Positions 50,082 through 59,259 of a stretch of DNA of 64,000 nt are shown in pieces (position 1 is the stretch's first letter; each line of letters starts with the position of its first letter). A program made the position numbers and the translations under genes. The DNA is taken from assembly GCF_001307295.1 (NCBI RefSeq), contig NZ_CP012700.1, forward strand, positions 3,227,001-3,291,000, written 5' to 3'. Source of the stretch: Sphingopyxis macrogoltabida (GTDB lineage: Bacteria > Pseudomonadota > Alphaproteobacteria > Sphingomonadales > Sphingomonadaceae). The notes below the pieces were generated by a model. It made no database searches. It saw nothing but the letters and a program-made list of their open reading frames with translations, and was not told where the DNA came from.

Positions 50082-51689
50082 ATGAGTTTCGACTATATTA
50101 TCTGCGGCGCCGGCGCCGCCGGCTGCGTCCTCGCTTACCGCCTGTCCGAGAATCCGCATCTGAAGATCGCGCTAATCGAAGCGGGGCCGCGCGACCGCCA
50201 TCCCTTCATCTCGATGCCCAAGGGGCTCGCCAAGGTGATGCAGGATCCGAAGCATCTGTGGGTGCATATGAGCGAGCCGGAGGCGTCGACCGCGGGCCAG
50301 TCCGAGGCGTGGGTGCGCGGACGCGTGCTCGGCGGATCGTCGTCGGTCAACGGCATGATGTATGTCCGCGGCCAGCCTGCCGATTTCGACGCGATCGCGG
50401 AGAAATCGAGTGACGACTGGAGCTGGGCGCGTATCGGCGCCGCCTATCGCGCCTTCGAAAATCACGAGCTGGGCGCCGCCGAGACGCGCGGCGATGCGGG
50501 GCCGATGAAGATTTCGATGCCGACGCAGCGCCTGCCGGTCAGCGACGCACAGGTCGCGGCGGGCGAAGCAATGGGCTGGGCGAAAAAGACCGACATCAAC
50601 GCGCCCGACGATCAGGTCGCGATCGGCTATGCGCCGCGGACGATCTGGAAAGGCAAGCGGCAGAGCGCCGCGCAAGCCTTTCTGCGCCCCGCCGAAAAGC
50701 GCCCCAACCTTACCGTCCTGACCGAACGCACCGTCGACCGCGTGATCTTCGACGGCACTCGCGCGGTCGGGGTCGAAGTCGTCCACAACGGCGTGCGCGA
50801 GCGGATCGATGCGCAGCATGAGGTCATCCTCTCCGGCGGCGCGATGGCGAGCCCGGCGATCCTCGAACGCTCGGGCGTGGGCGATGCGAGCCGCCTCGCC
50901 GCGCTCGACATCCCGCTCGTCCACCATAGCCCCGAGGTCGGCGAAGGGCTGATCGAGCATCGCGGGATCATCATGCAGTGGAAGCTGACGAAAGCGGCGC
51001 TGTCGCAGAACCGCGTCTTCGGCGGCTGGCGCCTGCTGCTCGCCACGCTCAAATATTATCTCACCGGCGACGGGCCGATGTCGGCCGCCGCCTATGAAAT
51101 CGGCGGCTGGTTCAAATCGCGTCCGGGGCTCAACCGCCCCGACGTCCAGATGCTGATCGCGCCGTTCAGCTTCGACATGGAAAAGCAGCGCACCGCGCTC
51201 GAAAAGCATCCCGGGATCAATGCGGTGATCTATCCGCTGCGTCCGACCTCGCGCGGCAGCATCCATATCGCGACGCGCGATCCAGACGCCGCGGCCAGCT
51301 TCAGACCCAATTACCGCGACACCGAGGAGGATCGCGCCGCGATGACCGGCGCCGTGCGCGTGATGCGCGAATATGCACGGCAGGAACCGCTGGCCAGCAT
51401 GATCGCCGAGGAAACGCTGCCCGGTCCCGCCTTTGCGACCGACGCCGAAATTCTCGATGCCTATGACCGGTTCGGCACCTGCGGTTATCATGCCGTGGGC
51501 AGTTGCCGGATGGGCAAGGACGAGGCTTCGGTCGTGGATCCGGCCCTCCGCGTCCGCGGCGTCGCGGGCCTGCGCATTATCGATACCTCGATCATGCCGG
51601 TGATCCCGTCGGGCAACACCAACGGCCCGACGATGGCGATGGCCTGGCGCGGCGCCGACATCATCCTGCGCGATGCGCCTGCGGCCTGA
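50082..51689 (+). CDS. GMC-family FAD-dependent alcohol oxidoreductase (2)
   Basis: GMC oxidoreductase of 535 residues. Seen: the FAD-binding IICGAGAAGCVLAYRLSE at the N-terminus, RGRVLGGSSSVNGMMYVRG, the GGAMASPAILERSGVG signature, and the C-terminal CGYHAVGSCRMGKDEASVVD with the catalytic His, then PSGNTNGPTMAMA. It oxidises an alcohol with FAD. It has no signal peptide and is probably cytosolic or peripheral. The length and type match polyethylene-glycol and choline-type dehydrogenases, but the neighbours are not those of the peg operon. It is divergent from Rieske 3 and convergent with TonB receptor 3. The acceptor is not known. Confidence 0.93.
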   Translation: MSFDYIICGAGAAGCVLAYRLSENPHLKIALIEAGPRDRHPFISMPKGLAKVMQDPKHLWVHMSEPEASTAGQSEAWVRGRVLGGSSSVNGMMYVRGQPADFDAIAEKSSDDWSWARIGAAYRAFENHELGAAETRGDAGPMKISMPTQRLPVSDAQVAAGEAMGWAKKTDINAPDDQVAIGYAPRTIWKGKRQSAAQAFLRPAEKRPNLTVLTERTVDRVIFDGTRAVGVEVVHNGVRERIDAQHEVILSGGAMASPAILERSGVGDASRLAALDIPLVHHSPEVGEGLIEHRGIIMQWKLTKAALSQNRVFGGWRLLLATLKYYLTGDGPMSAAAYEIGGWFKSRPGLNRPDVQMLIAPFSFDMEKQRTALEKHPGINAVIYPLRPTSRGSIHIATRDPDAAASFRPNYRDTEEDRAAMTGAVRVMREYARQEPLASMIAEETLPGPAFATDAEILDAYDRFGTCGYHAVGSCRMGKDEASVVDPALRVRGVAGLRIIDTSIMPVIPSGNTNGPTMAMAWRGADIILRDAPAA

Positions 51690-51696
51690 CGACTAA

Positions 51697-51748
51697 GGCG
51701 GCGGGACGGCCGGCGATGCCCTTACCGCCTCATCGCCGCCCCGCCGCC
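51697..51748. terminator. Inverted repeat between convergent GMC 2 and TonB receptor 3
   Basis: GGCGGCGGG (51697-51705) pairs with CCCGCCGCC (51740-51748) across a 34-base loop in the 70-base gap between convergent genes. There is no clear T-run; it may stop both transcripts by Rho-assisted or structural means. Confidence 0.45.
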
Positions 51749-51759
51749 TCGTCACGCCG

Positions 51760-54150
51760 TCACGAACCGAATTTGAAGCCGATCGTGACGCCCCCGGTGA
51801 TCCCGCGGCCGAGCGCCGTCGAATAGCCGAATGTCGTCGTCTGCATGTTGCGGAATACGCGGTCGCCCTGGTTGAGGAGGTCGCGGCCCCAGACGGTGAC
51901 GTAGAAATTATCCTTCAGCGGCCGGAAGGTCGCCGAGAGGTTGAGCGTCGTCAGCGCTTTCTGGACCGGCGCCCTGCCCTCTCCCGCCGGATAGGGGTTG
52001 CCGCCGGCATCGACCCCCGCGGGATAGAAACCGTGCGTCGCATGGTCGAACTTGTCGGTATAGCTGAGCAGCCCCGCCAGTTCGAGCTCGCCCGCGGCGC
52101 CCAGCGGCAGCTTGTAGTTCGCTGACACGCTGGCCATGATATTCGGCGTGACGGGCAGATCCTCGCCCGAACAATCGGCGTTGGTCGCCAGCGCCAGGCC
52201 GACCCCCGCAGGGCGATAGATTTCGCAATTCGGGAAGCTGTCATATTCCGATTTGAAATAGGTCGAGAAGCTGGTGTTCAGCGTCAGCCGGTCATCGGGC
52301 CGGAACGACATTTCAGCTTCCAGCCCCGAAATCGTCGCCTTCGCCGCGTTGATCGAAATCTGCGTGTTGGTCGCCGGGTCGACGACCGGCACCTGCAGAT
52401 TGTCATATTTATAATAATAGCCCGCGAGATTGAGGGTCAGCTTGCGGTCGAACAATTGCGACTTCAGTCCGACCTCGAAAGCATCGATCGTCTCGGGCTC
52501 GGTCGCGCGCGCCGACAGCGAGGAGATATTGTAGACCCCGCTCTTGAAGCCGCGGTTGTAGCTCGCATAAACGAGGAAATCGTCCGAGAATTTATGGTCG
52601 AGCACGAGGCGATAGGTCAGTTCCGAGAAGCCGGTGCTCAGCCCGTCGCACAGCGGATCGGCAGTGCAGACGTCGCCGATCGTCTGCGGGATCGCGATGA
52701 CCCCGCCGGTGCCGTCGGGGACATAGGTGACCTTGCCATTATCCTCGTCGAGCGTCGCGGTCTCGTCGGTGTAACGCAGTCCGGCGGTGATCTTCGTCCC
52801 CTGCCCGAACTCATAGGACGCCTCGCCGAACAGGCCGACCGATTCGATTCTCACGAAAGTGCTGAGGTCGATATAGGCGAGCCCCGACGTCGGCCCGAGG
52901 CCGAGCGCCGACAGTTCGAGCAGCCGCTGCGGGATGGCATGCGGCTGGAGTTTGGTCGGGACCGGCAGGCCGACATATTGGTCGAGTTGCGTATAGCCGT
53001 CGCGATAATTGATATAGAAACCGCCGAGCAGCCACTGGAAGGGCGAGCTGCCTTTCGACGACACAAGCAATTCCTGTTGCCAGGTGCGGCCCTTGAGGTC
53101 GGTGTCGAACCAGAAGACCGGGGCGGGCGACAGGTCGAGGTCGAGCTGAACCCCCGAACCGCTGCGCGTATAGGCGCTGGTCGAGCTGATCGCGACGTCG
53201 CCGAGATCATAGTCGAGGTGGAGCGACATGCCCCAGCTATCGTAACGCACCTCGGGCGGCACCTCACCATAATAGGCGCGCTTCGGATTGCGGATATCGA
53301 CCCCCGATACCGCCTCGCCGACCGAGAGGGACGATCCCGGCGCGGGCTGCATCGCCATGATCGGGGTGGTATAGCCATTGATGTAATTGCCCTGTAGCTG
53401 TGCCGAGAAATCGCCGCTTTCAAAGAGCAAATTGGCCCGGAAACCATAGGTTTCCTCCTCGCCAGTACCCTTGCCGATGCCGTTCGACGGGTTGCGGTTG
53501 GTGATATAGGGCGTCTCGTAGCGATAGAAGCCGCTGACGCTGAACGCCAGATTTTCGCCGAGCCCGGTGGTGATATAGGCGCGCGCGCCGCGATCATCGG
53601 TGCCGAAGGTCCCTTCGACCATGCCGCCGAAGTCCTGGCTCGGCTTTTTCGTCGAGATCAGGATCGCGCCCGAGGTCGCGTTGCGCCCGAACAAAGTCCC
53701 CTGCGGCCCGCGCAGCACCTGGATCGATTCGACCTCGGGAAAGGTCTGAAGCAATATCCCCGTCTTGTCGGTCTGATAGACGCCGTCGATATAGACCGCC
53801 GCGCTGGACTCATTGCCCGGGGTGATGTTGCGGCTGCCGACACCGCGGATATAGGGCACCGACTGGCTGCCGCCCTCGGGCACCACCAGCGAGGGCGCCA
53901 TCTGCGACAATTGGCGCAGGCCATCGATCCCGGTCGACTGAAGCTGCTCGCCCTGGAACGCCGAGACCGCGATCGGCACGTCTTGCAGCGCTTCTTCGCG
54001 CCGCTGCGCGGTGACGACGATAACGCCGTCGCCGCCGTCATTCTCCTCGGCGGCGGGCGCCGCCGCGTCGGTCTGCGCCGCGGCGGGCACCGCGGCCATC
54101 GCGATCAGCATCGCGGTCGAACCATATAAGATTTTGTGTGAAACAATCAT
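51760..54150 (-). CDS. TonB-dependent outer-membrane receptor (3)
   Basis: A 796-residue TonB-dependent receptor. Seen: a signal peptide ending about PAAAQ, a TonB-box-like VIVVTAQRREEALQDVPIAV, the plug blocks YIRGVGSRNITPG and VLRGPQGTLFGRNATSGAI, and a barrel ending GGVTIGFKFGS. Long stretches match receptor 1 (27617) closely, so both probably import related compounds. The start MIVSHKI at 54150 has AGAGAGAAG before it; a more upstream ATG lies inside that ribosome site and is rejected. It follows the DUF1214 gene on the same strand after 70 bases and seems to be the last gene of the cysD to sulfotransferase operon, although the gap could hold its own promoter. Confidence 0.95.
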   Translation of the reverse strand: MIVSHKILYGSTAMLIAMAAVPAAAQTDAAAPAAEENDGGDGVIVVTAQRREEALQDVPIAVSAFQGEQLQSTGIDGLRQLSQMAPSLVVPEGGSQSVPYIRGVGSRNITPGNESSAAVYIDGVYQTDKTGILLQTFPEVESIQVLRGPQGTLFGRNATSGAILISTKKPSQDFGGMVEGTFGTDDRGARAYITTGLGENLAFSVSGFYRYETPYITNRNPSNGIGKGTGEEETYGFRANLLFESGDFSAQLQGNYINGYTTPIMAMQPAPGSSLSVGEAVSGVDIRNPKRAYYGEVPPEVRYDSWGMSLHLDYDLGDVAISSTSAYTRSGSGVQLDLDLSPAPVFWFDTDLKGRTWQQELLVSSKGSSPFQWLLGGFYINYRDGYTQLDQYVGLPVPTKLQPHAIPQRLLELSALGLGPTSGLAYIDLSTFVRIESVGLFGEASYEFGQGTKITAGLRYTDETATLDEDNGKVTYVPDGTGGVIAIPQTIGDVCTADPLCDGLSTGFSELTYRLVLDHKFSDDFLVYASYNRGFKSGVYNISSLSARATEPETIDAFEVGLKSQLFDRKLTLNLAGYYYKYDNLQVPVVDPATNTQISINAAKATISGLEAEMSFRPDDRLTLNTSFSTYFKSEYDSFPNCEIYRPAGVGLALATNADCSGEDLPVTPNIMASVSANYKLPLGAAGELELAGLLSYTDKFDHATHGFYPAGVDAGGNPYPAGEGRAPVQKALTTLNLSATFRPLKDNFYVTVWGRDLLNQGDRVFRNMQTTTFGYSTALGRGITGGVTIGFKFGS

Positions 54151-54220
54151 CTTCTCTCTCCCCATATCTGTCTGTTATAAATCGACATTCTACGGTCCGG
54201 ACGCTGTGCCCGGCGGTCCT

Positions 54221-55405
54221 TCAAAAATAGCGGCGGTCGGCGGCGAGGCGGCGGAGGCGCGCGGTCGCAAGACGCTCCTCGGGCGTGACACGCGGTTCGT
54301 CGGCGGGAAATTCGTCCTTCACCGCGGCGAGCGGCACGAGCTTGGTCAGCGGCTTCTTCGGCGGCACGCCCGAGGCGAGTTGCTGGAAGCGCATGAAGAT
54401 GAAGCCCGATTCCACGCCCGTCGTGTCGAGCCAGTTCCACACCCCCGGATCCTCGCCCGCGAGCACATAGCGAAAGCGCCCATCGCTCGACACGCGCGAC
54501 TGGGCACCGGTGATGCTCGACTGCACCGAACGCGGGATGAAGCTGTTGAACCAGCGCGGATGCGCGAGCGCGAGGCTCTGATATTTGGCGTCGCAGGGAT
54601 CGATCGTGATGACCAGCGCTTGTCCCGCAGGGACTTCCCAGCGGCCCTTGGTGTTGAACTGCCCCGGGAAATAGCCGGCATCGGCCGGGCCGACGGTCGG
54701 CGCGGGATAATCGTTGAGCGGCAGTACCTTGGTCCAGTTGCGGGCGAAATCGTCGAGGAATTTCACCTGGTCGACCATGTTGCGCGCGGCGACGGCATAG
54801 AGTTGCTGCACATCGGCGAGTGTGGGGCGGCGAGATACCGGCACCGGCTGGTCCATGCGCTCGATCAGCATCGGGGTCGGCTGTTCGGTCAGCCAGTCGT
54901 TCACCGTCTGGCGCACGAACAGGCAGCGCGCGCGATCGTCGCTCTTCATCCAGTTGCCGGGGCGTTCGGGGCCGCCGATCCACAGCTCGAAACGCCCGTC
55001 GGCCTCGATCTCGAGCCGGCTCGATTCGAGCGCGCCGATGCGGTCGCCGACCACGCCGTCGTCGCCCGCGAGGCCCGACACCAGCTCGAAGCAATAGTCG
55101 ACGGTGTTGCCGCGATGCCCCAGCACGCGATAGACGCCGCCGCCGTCGATCTGGGCGCTGTAATAATGATGATCGGGGGTCGGCAGCCCCCAGGTGCGGA
55201 CATTGTCCATGTCGCGCACGAAAGCAGGGCGGTCGAGATCGTAACTTTTGAACGCGCGCTCGACGTGGAAAATCCACATGCCGGCGAGATACTGATACCC
55301 CTCCGCCAGATCGGCGTTGGTGGTGCCGGGATGGGCGCGAATGATCGCTTCGACCTCGCGGGCCGCATCGATGAACTGGGCATAGCCGCTTGCAATATCA
55401 GACAT
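54221..55405 (-). CDS. DUF1214 domain protein of unknown function
   Basis: A 394-residue protein with a DUF1214-like region (RFELWIGGPERPGNWMKSDD, RARCLFVRQTVNDW) near residues 135-165, preceded by HHYYSAQIDGGGVYRVLGHR. The C-terminal half has WEVPAGQALVITIDPCDAKY and FIFMRFQQLASG. No catalytic motif, signal peptide or membrane helix is evident. The start MSDIASGY overlaps the end of the sulfotransferase gene by 8 bases, so translation is coupled. DUF1214 proteins have no established activity that I know of. Its place after the sulfotransferase and before a TonB receptor suggests that it binds or handles the sulfated compound or its precursor. This is inference from position only. Confidence 0.8.
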   Translation of the reverse strand: MSDIASGYAQFIDAAREVEAIIRAHPGTTNADLAEGYQYLAGMWIFHVERAFKSYDLDRPAFVRDMDNVRTWGLPTPDHHYYSAQIDGGGVYRVLGHRGNTVDYCFELVSGLAGDDGVVGDRIGALESSRLEIEADGRFELWIGGPERPGNWMKSDDRARCLFVRQTVNDWLTEQPTPMLIERMDQPVPVSRRPTLADVQQLYAVAARNMVDQVKFLDDFARNWTKVLPLNDYPAPTVGPADAGYFPGQFNTKGRWEVPAGQALVITIDPCDAKYQSLALAHPRWFNSFIPRSVQSSITGAQSRVSSDGRFRYVLAGEDPGVWNWLDTTGVESGFIFMRFQQLASGVPPKKPLTKLVPLAAVKDEFPADEPRVTPEERLATARLRRLAADRRYF

Positions 55406-56576
55406 GTAGCTGGGTCTCCGTGCTCGGGTTGGCGTCGAGGAAGCCGAAGGCATCGTCGACCATCGCCTCGGTCAGTTCGTACCGTTCGAGCGAATATTGG
55501 TTTATGCCGTGCTTGCCGGCGGGATTGTCGGCGATCCACGTCCGGATCGCGGTCTCGCCCGTATCGGACAAGGCGAGGCCGGCCTGTTCGTAGAAGCTGC
55601 GGATATGTCGGATCGGGTCGGCGAGCATATCGCGATAATCGACCTCGATCATCTTGAGCCGGTTGCCCAGCCGGGCGCGCGCCTGCTGGAAGCGGTGCAT
55701 TTCGGGCACCCAATATTCGAGCGCGATGCGCCCGATCGCGGCGGGCTGGCGCGTCAGATACGGCTGCTGCGCGGCCTCGAGCGCGTTGCAGAAGGAGGCG
55801 ACGACGGTGCGAAAATCGCGGCGCGGATAGACGAAGGTCGCGCCGGGGTGAAAGGCCAGCATCTCCTCGAGATGGCCGACATGAACCGGGCTTTTCAGAA
55901 TCCATTTGCGGCCGCGGCGCCCGCCGTCCTGCCATTGCAGATAGCGCAGCAGGTCGGCGACATAGGCATAGCTCGGACGGCGCGGCAGGGTGCGCAGATA
56001 TTCGAGATAATCGGCGTCGGGCACGCCGGTGTAGATATGGCCGACATGCTGGAAGCTCAGATGGTGGAGGTTCCAGTCCTCGTCGGCATCGTCGGCGACC
56101 GCGGGGTGCGCGGCGTGGAGTGCGGGATTGCCGATGCGGATCGCATCGGCGACAGCTTCGGCGAAAACCAGTCGCCCGCCGGGTTCGTGCGGCGCCTCGC
56201 CCGGGAAGGGAGCAGGGTTGAGCAGGCGCCAGAATTTGAGCGACTGCATCGCGGGGTCGGCCGACATCATGCGCTGCAGCACGGTGGTGCCGCTGCGCGG
56301 GAAACCAATGACGACGATCGGGTCGGCAACATTCTCGTCGAGGATCTCGGGGTGGCGCGCGAGATCGTCGGCGAAGCGCAGCCGGTTGACGAGGAGGCGC
56401 TGTGCCATCGCGTCGAGCTGCGCGAAGCCGGCTTCGTCCGGGGTGCCCCGGCGCGCGAAATGATAGAAGGCATCGAGCGCGGCGACGAACTCCTCGGGCT
56501 CGCGGCGGTCGATACCGCTTGTTGCACGCGCTTCCGCCAACGCGCGCGCGCCGTCCGCCGTATCAAAACCGGTCAT
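55398..56576 (-). CDS. PAPS-dependent sulfotransferase
   Basis: A 392-residue sulfotransferase that transfers a sulfuryl group from PAPS to a hydroxyl or amine. Seen: the 5'-phosphosulfate loop VVIGFPRSGTTVLQRMM with GFPRSGTT at residues 91-98. The 3'-phosphate-binding element is WILKSPVHVGHLEEML then FVYPRRDFRTVVASFCN (R-R-D and the later Ser). It is of the bacterial Sulfotransfer_3-like type, cytosolic. The start ATG overlaps the stop of the cysQ-like gene (ATGA); upstream in-frame codons belong to that gene's antisense. The genes before it (cysD, cysNC, cysQ) make PAPS and remove PAP, so it has a dedicated cofactor supply. The acceptor is unknown; an alcohol or phenol intermediate of the cluster is likely. 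Confidence 0.93.
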   Translation of the reverse strand: MTGFDTADGARALAEARATSGIDRREPEEFVAALDAFYHFARRGTPDEAGFAQLDAMAQRLLVNRLRFADDLARHPEILDENVADPIVVIGFPRSGTTVLQRMMSADPAMQSLKFWRLLNPAPFPGEAPHEPGGRLVFAEAVADAIRIGNPALHAAHPAVADDADEDWNLHHLSFQHVGHIYTGVPDADYLEYLRTLPRRPSYAYVADLLRYLQWQDGGRRGRKWILKSPVHVGHLEEMLAFHPGATFVYPRRDFRTVVASFCNALEAAQQPYLTRQPAAIGRIALEYWVPEMHRFQQARARLGNRLKMIEVDYRDMLADPIRHIRSFYEQAGLALSDTGETAIRTWIADNPAGKHGINQYSLERYELTEAMVDDAFGFLDANPSTETQLHV

Positions 56577-57334
56577 TCGTCTCTCCCCTTGGTGTCTGGA
56601 TTGCGGCACGCCGCGATGAGGCTGTCCGCCATCTCCTTGCGGCAGATCAGCAGGTCGGGCATCGCGACGTCTTGCTGGTTGTAGACGAGCGGCGCACCGT
56701 CGATGCGCGAGGCGTGGAGGCCGTGCGCGAGCGCCACCGCCGCGGGCGCGGCACTGTCCCACTCATATTGACCGCCGGTGTGGAGATAGATATCGGCCTC
56801 GCCGCGCACCACCGCCATCGCCTTGGCCCCCGCCGAGCCCATCGGCACGAGTTCGGCACCGAAGCTTTCGGCAACGGCCAGCGCTTCGGCAGCAGGGCGC
56901 GTGCGGCTGACCAGCATTTTCGGCGGCGTATTAGCGGGCTGGAGCGCGACGGGAGCCCCTGACGTCAGCGTTACATCGAGGCCGGGCAAGGCGACCGCAC
57001 CGATGACCGGTTCGCCGTCGATCGCGAGTGCGACATGGACGGCCCAATCGCTGCGGCCCTCGCCATATTCACGGGTGCCATCGAGCGGGTCGACGATCCA
57101 GACGCGGCTTTTGGTAAGGCGATCAGGGGTGTCCTTGCTCTCCTCCGACAGGATGCCATCATCGGGGCGCTGTTCGCGGAGCGCATGGATCAGGAACTGG
57201 TTCGCGACCTGATCGCCGGCCCTGCCGAGCGCCTTGCCGGCGAAGAGGCCGGACTCCCGCACGGTGAGCAGGATGCGCCCCGCGGTCTCGGCGAGATGCG
57301 CGGCCAGCGCGGCGTCGTCGAGCGCGGCGCTCAT
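56573..57334 (-). CDS. cysQ: 3'(2'),5'-bisphosphate nucleotidase (CysQ-like, inositol monophosphatase fold)
   Basis: A 253-residue phosphatase of the inositol-monophosphatase fold. CysQ hydrolyses PAP, the by-product of PAPS use, to AMP and phosphate. Seen: the metal site SEESKD, then [20 protein letters not shown] (D-P-L-D-G-T), and the late [16 protein letters not shown] motif (W-D-x-x-A). The start overlaps the end of cysNC by ATGA, and its stop overlaps the sulfotransferase start. The assignment to CysQ rather than inositol monophosphatase rests on the TREYGEGR stretch and on the operon position between cysNC and a sulfotransferase, which produces PAP at each turnover. Confidence 0.9.
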   Translation of the reverse strand: MSAALDDAALAAHLAETAGRILLTVRESGLFAGKALGRAGDQVANQFLIHALREQRPDDGILSEESKDTPDRLTKSRVWIVDPLDGTREYGEGRSDWAVHVALAIDGEPVIGAVALPGLDVTLTSGAPVALQPANTPPKMLVSRTRPAAEALAVAESFGAELVPMGSAGAKAMAVVRGEADIYLHTGGQYEWDSAAPAAVALAHGLHASRIDGAPLVYNQQDVAMPDLLICRKEMADSLIAACRNPDTKGRDE

Positions 57335-59259
57335 CCCAGCAGCCTGTCGACGATGATGTCGGCGGCCTCATCGGGTGTCATGTTGGTTGTATCGATGCGG
57401 ATTTCGGGGTTTTCGGGTGCCTCATAGGGGCTGTCGATGCCGGTGAAGTTCTTGAGCTGTCCGGCGCGGGCCTTTTTGTAGAGGCCCTTGACGTCGCGGT
57501 GTTCGGCTTCGGCGAGCGGGGTGTCGACGAAGATTTCGATGAACTCGCCCTCGGGCAGCATCGCGCGGACCATCTCGCGCTCGGCCTTGAACGGCGAGAT
57601 GAAGGCGGTGATGACGATCAGCCCTGCGTCGGTCATCAGCTTCGCGACCTCGCCGACGCGGCGGATATTCTCGATCCGGTCGGCCTCGGTGAAGCCGAGA
57701 TCGCGGTTCAGCCCGTGGCGGACATTGTCGCCGTCGAGCAGGAAGCTGTGCCGGTTCATCCGGTGCAGCTTCTTCTCGACGAGGTTGGCGATCGTCGACT
57801 TGCCCGAGCCCGAGAGGCCGGTGAACCATAGTAGCGCGGGACGCTGGTTCTTGAGGCCCGCGCGCATGTCGCGGTCGATGTCGGTCGCCTGCCAGTGGAC
57901 ATTCTGCGCGCGGCGCAGGCTGAAGTGCAGCATGCCCGCCGCGACCGTCGCATTGGTCAGCTTGTCGATCAGGATGAACCCGCCCAACACCTTGTTTGGG
58001 CTTGTGCGATTGTCGCCATAGGCCTCGAAGGTGATCGGCTTGTCGGTCGACAGCTCGACAACCCCGATGCCGTTGAGGTCGAGCGTCTTCGCCGCGAGAT
58101 GGTCGAGCGTGTTGACGTTGATCTCGTACTTCGGTGCCTGCACCGTCGCCGACACGCTCTGCGTCGCCAGCTTCAGCCAATAGGCGCGCCCCGGGATCAT
58201 CGCCTCGTCGGCCATCCACACCAAAGTCGCCTCGAACTGGTCGGCCGCCTCGGGCGGATTGTCGGCCGCCGCGATGACGTCGCCGCGCGAGCAGTCGACC
58301 TCGTCGGCCAGCGTCAGCGTCACCGACTGGCCCGCGACGGCCTCGTCGAGGTCGCCATCGAGGGTGACAATGCGGGCAACCGCCGTCGTCTTGCCGCTCG
58401 GCAGAATACGCACCGCGTCGCCCGGCCTGACCTTGCCGCTCGCAAGCTGGCCCGAGAAGCCGCGGAAGTCGAGGTTGGGCCGGTTGACCCACTGCACCGC
58501 CATGCGGAAGGGCTTCGCCTCGTCGGCGGCGCTGCCGACCTCGACGCCTTCCAGATGCTCGATCAGCGCCGGGCCCTTGTACCAGGGCATGTTGTCCGAC
58601 AGCGCGGTGATATTGTCGCCCTTGAACCCCGAGATCGGGATGGCGGTGAAGTTCGTGATGCCGATCTCGCTCGCAAAGGCGCGGTAGCTGAGCAGGATGC
58701 GCTCGAACACCGTCTTGTCGTAATCGACAAGGTCCATCTTGTTCACCGCGAGCACGATATGCTTGATGCCGATCAGATGCGCGAGGAAGCTGTGGCGCCG
58801 CGTCTGGGTGAGCACGCCCTTGCGCGCATCGATCAGGATGACGGCGAGGTCGGCGGTCGAGGCGCCGGTGACCATGTTGCGCGTGTACTGTTCGTGCCCC
58901 GGGGTGTCGGCGACGATGAACTTGCGCTTTTCCGTCGTGAAAAAGCGATAGGCGACGTCGATCGTGATCCCCTGCTCGCGCTCGGCGGCGAGGCCGTCGA
59001 CGAGCAGCGCGAAGTCGATCTCCTGCCCCTGCGTGCCGACGCGCTTCGAGTCCGCCTCCAAGGCCGCCAGCTGGTCCTCGAAGATCATCTTCGAGTCATA
59101 GAGCAGGCGCCCGATCAGCGTCGATTTGCCGTCGTCGACCGAGCCGCAGGTGATGAAGCGCAGCAGCGACTTTTGCTGATGCTGTTCGAGATAGGCGTCG
59201 ATATCCTCGGCGATCAGCGCGTCGGTGACATAGACGGGGGTGTCGGAGGGAGCCGGCAT
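57331..59259 (-). CDS. cysNC: Bifunctional sulfate adenylyltransferase large subunit / adenylylsulfate kinase (CysN-CysC)
   Basis: A 642-residue fusion. The N-terminal part is the CysN GTPase of ATP sulfurylase: GSVDDGKST (residues 39-47), [11 protein letters not shown] and NKMD, then the elongation-factor-like beta domains. The C-terminal part is APS kinase Cys[16 protein letters not shown] (P-loop, near residue 468), [15 protein letters not shown] and AFISPF. Together with CysD it turns sulfate and ATP into APS and then PAPS. The start overlaps the cysD stop by one base (TGATG), and the stop overlaps cysQ by ATGA. In most proteobacteria this fusion serves cysteine synthesis; here the next genes consume PAPS for sulfonation. 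Confidence 0.96.
   Translation of the reverse strand: MPAPSDTPVYVTDALIAEDIDAYLEQHQQKSLLRFITCGSVDDGKSTLIGRLLYDSKMIFEDQLAALEADSKRVGTQGQEIDFALLVDGLAAEREQGITIDVAYRFFTTEKRKFIVADTPGHEQYTRNMVTGASTADLAVILIDARKGVLTQTRRHSFLAHLIGIKHIVLAVNKMDLVDYDKTVFERILLSYRAFASEIGITNFTAIPISGFKGDNITALSDNMPWYKGPALIEHLEGVEVGSAADEAKPFRMAVQWVNRPNLDFRGFSGQLASGKVRPGDAVRILPSGKTTAVARIVTLDGDLDEAVAGQSVTLTLADEVDCSRGDVIAAADNPPEAADQFEATLVWMADEAMIPGRAYWLKLATQSVSATVQAPKYEINVNTLDHLAAKTLDLNGIGVVELSTDKPITFEAYGDNRTSPNKVLGGFILIDKLTNATVAAGMLHFSLRRAQNVHWQATDIDRDMRAGLKNQRPALLWFTGLSGSGKSTIANLVEKKLHRMNRHSFLLDGDNVRHGLNRDLGFTEADRIENIRRVGEVAKLMTDAGLIVITAFISPFKAEREMVRAMLPEGEFIEIFVDTPLAEAEHRDVKGLYKKARAGQLKNFTGIDSPYEAPENPEIRIDTTNMTPDEAADIIVDRLLG

Noticed and set aside
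50082..51689. GMC 2 as polyethylene-glycol dehydrogenase (PegA) of a peg operon
   Set aside because: The length is similar, but the peg neighbours (aldehyde dehydrogenase, permease, ligase and AraC in one operon) are not around it; it stands alone beside a Rieske gene.
54151..54220. Further motif 1 site upstream of TonB receptor 3 (AAATCGACATT at 54179)
   Set aside because: Only about seven core positions match and the flanks do not; too weak to call.
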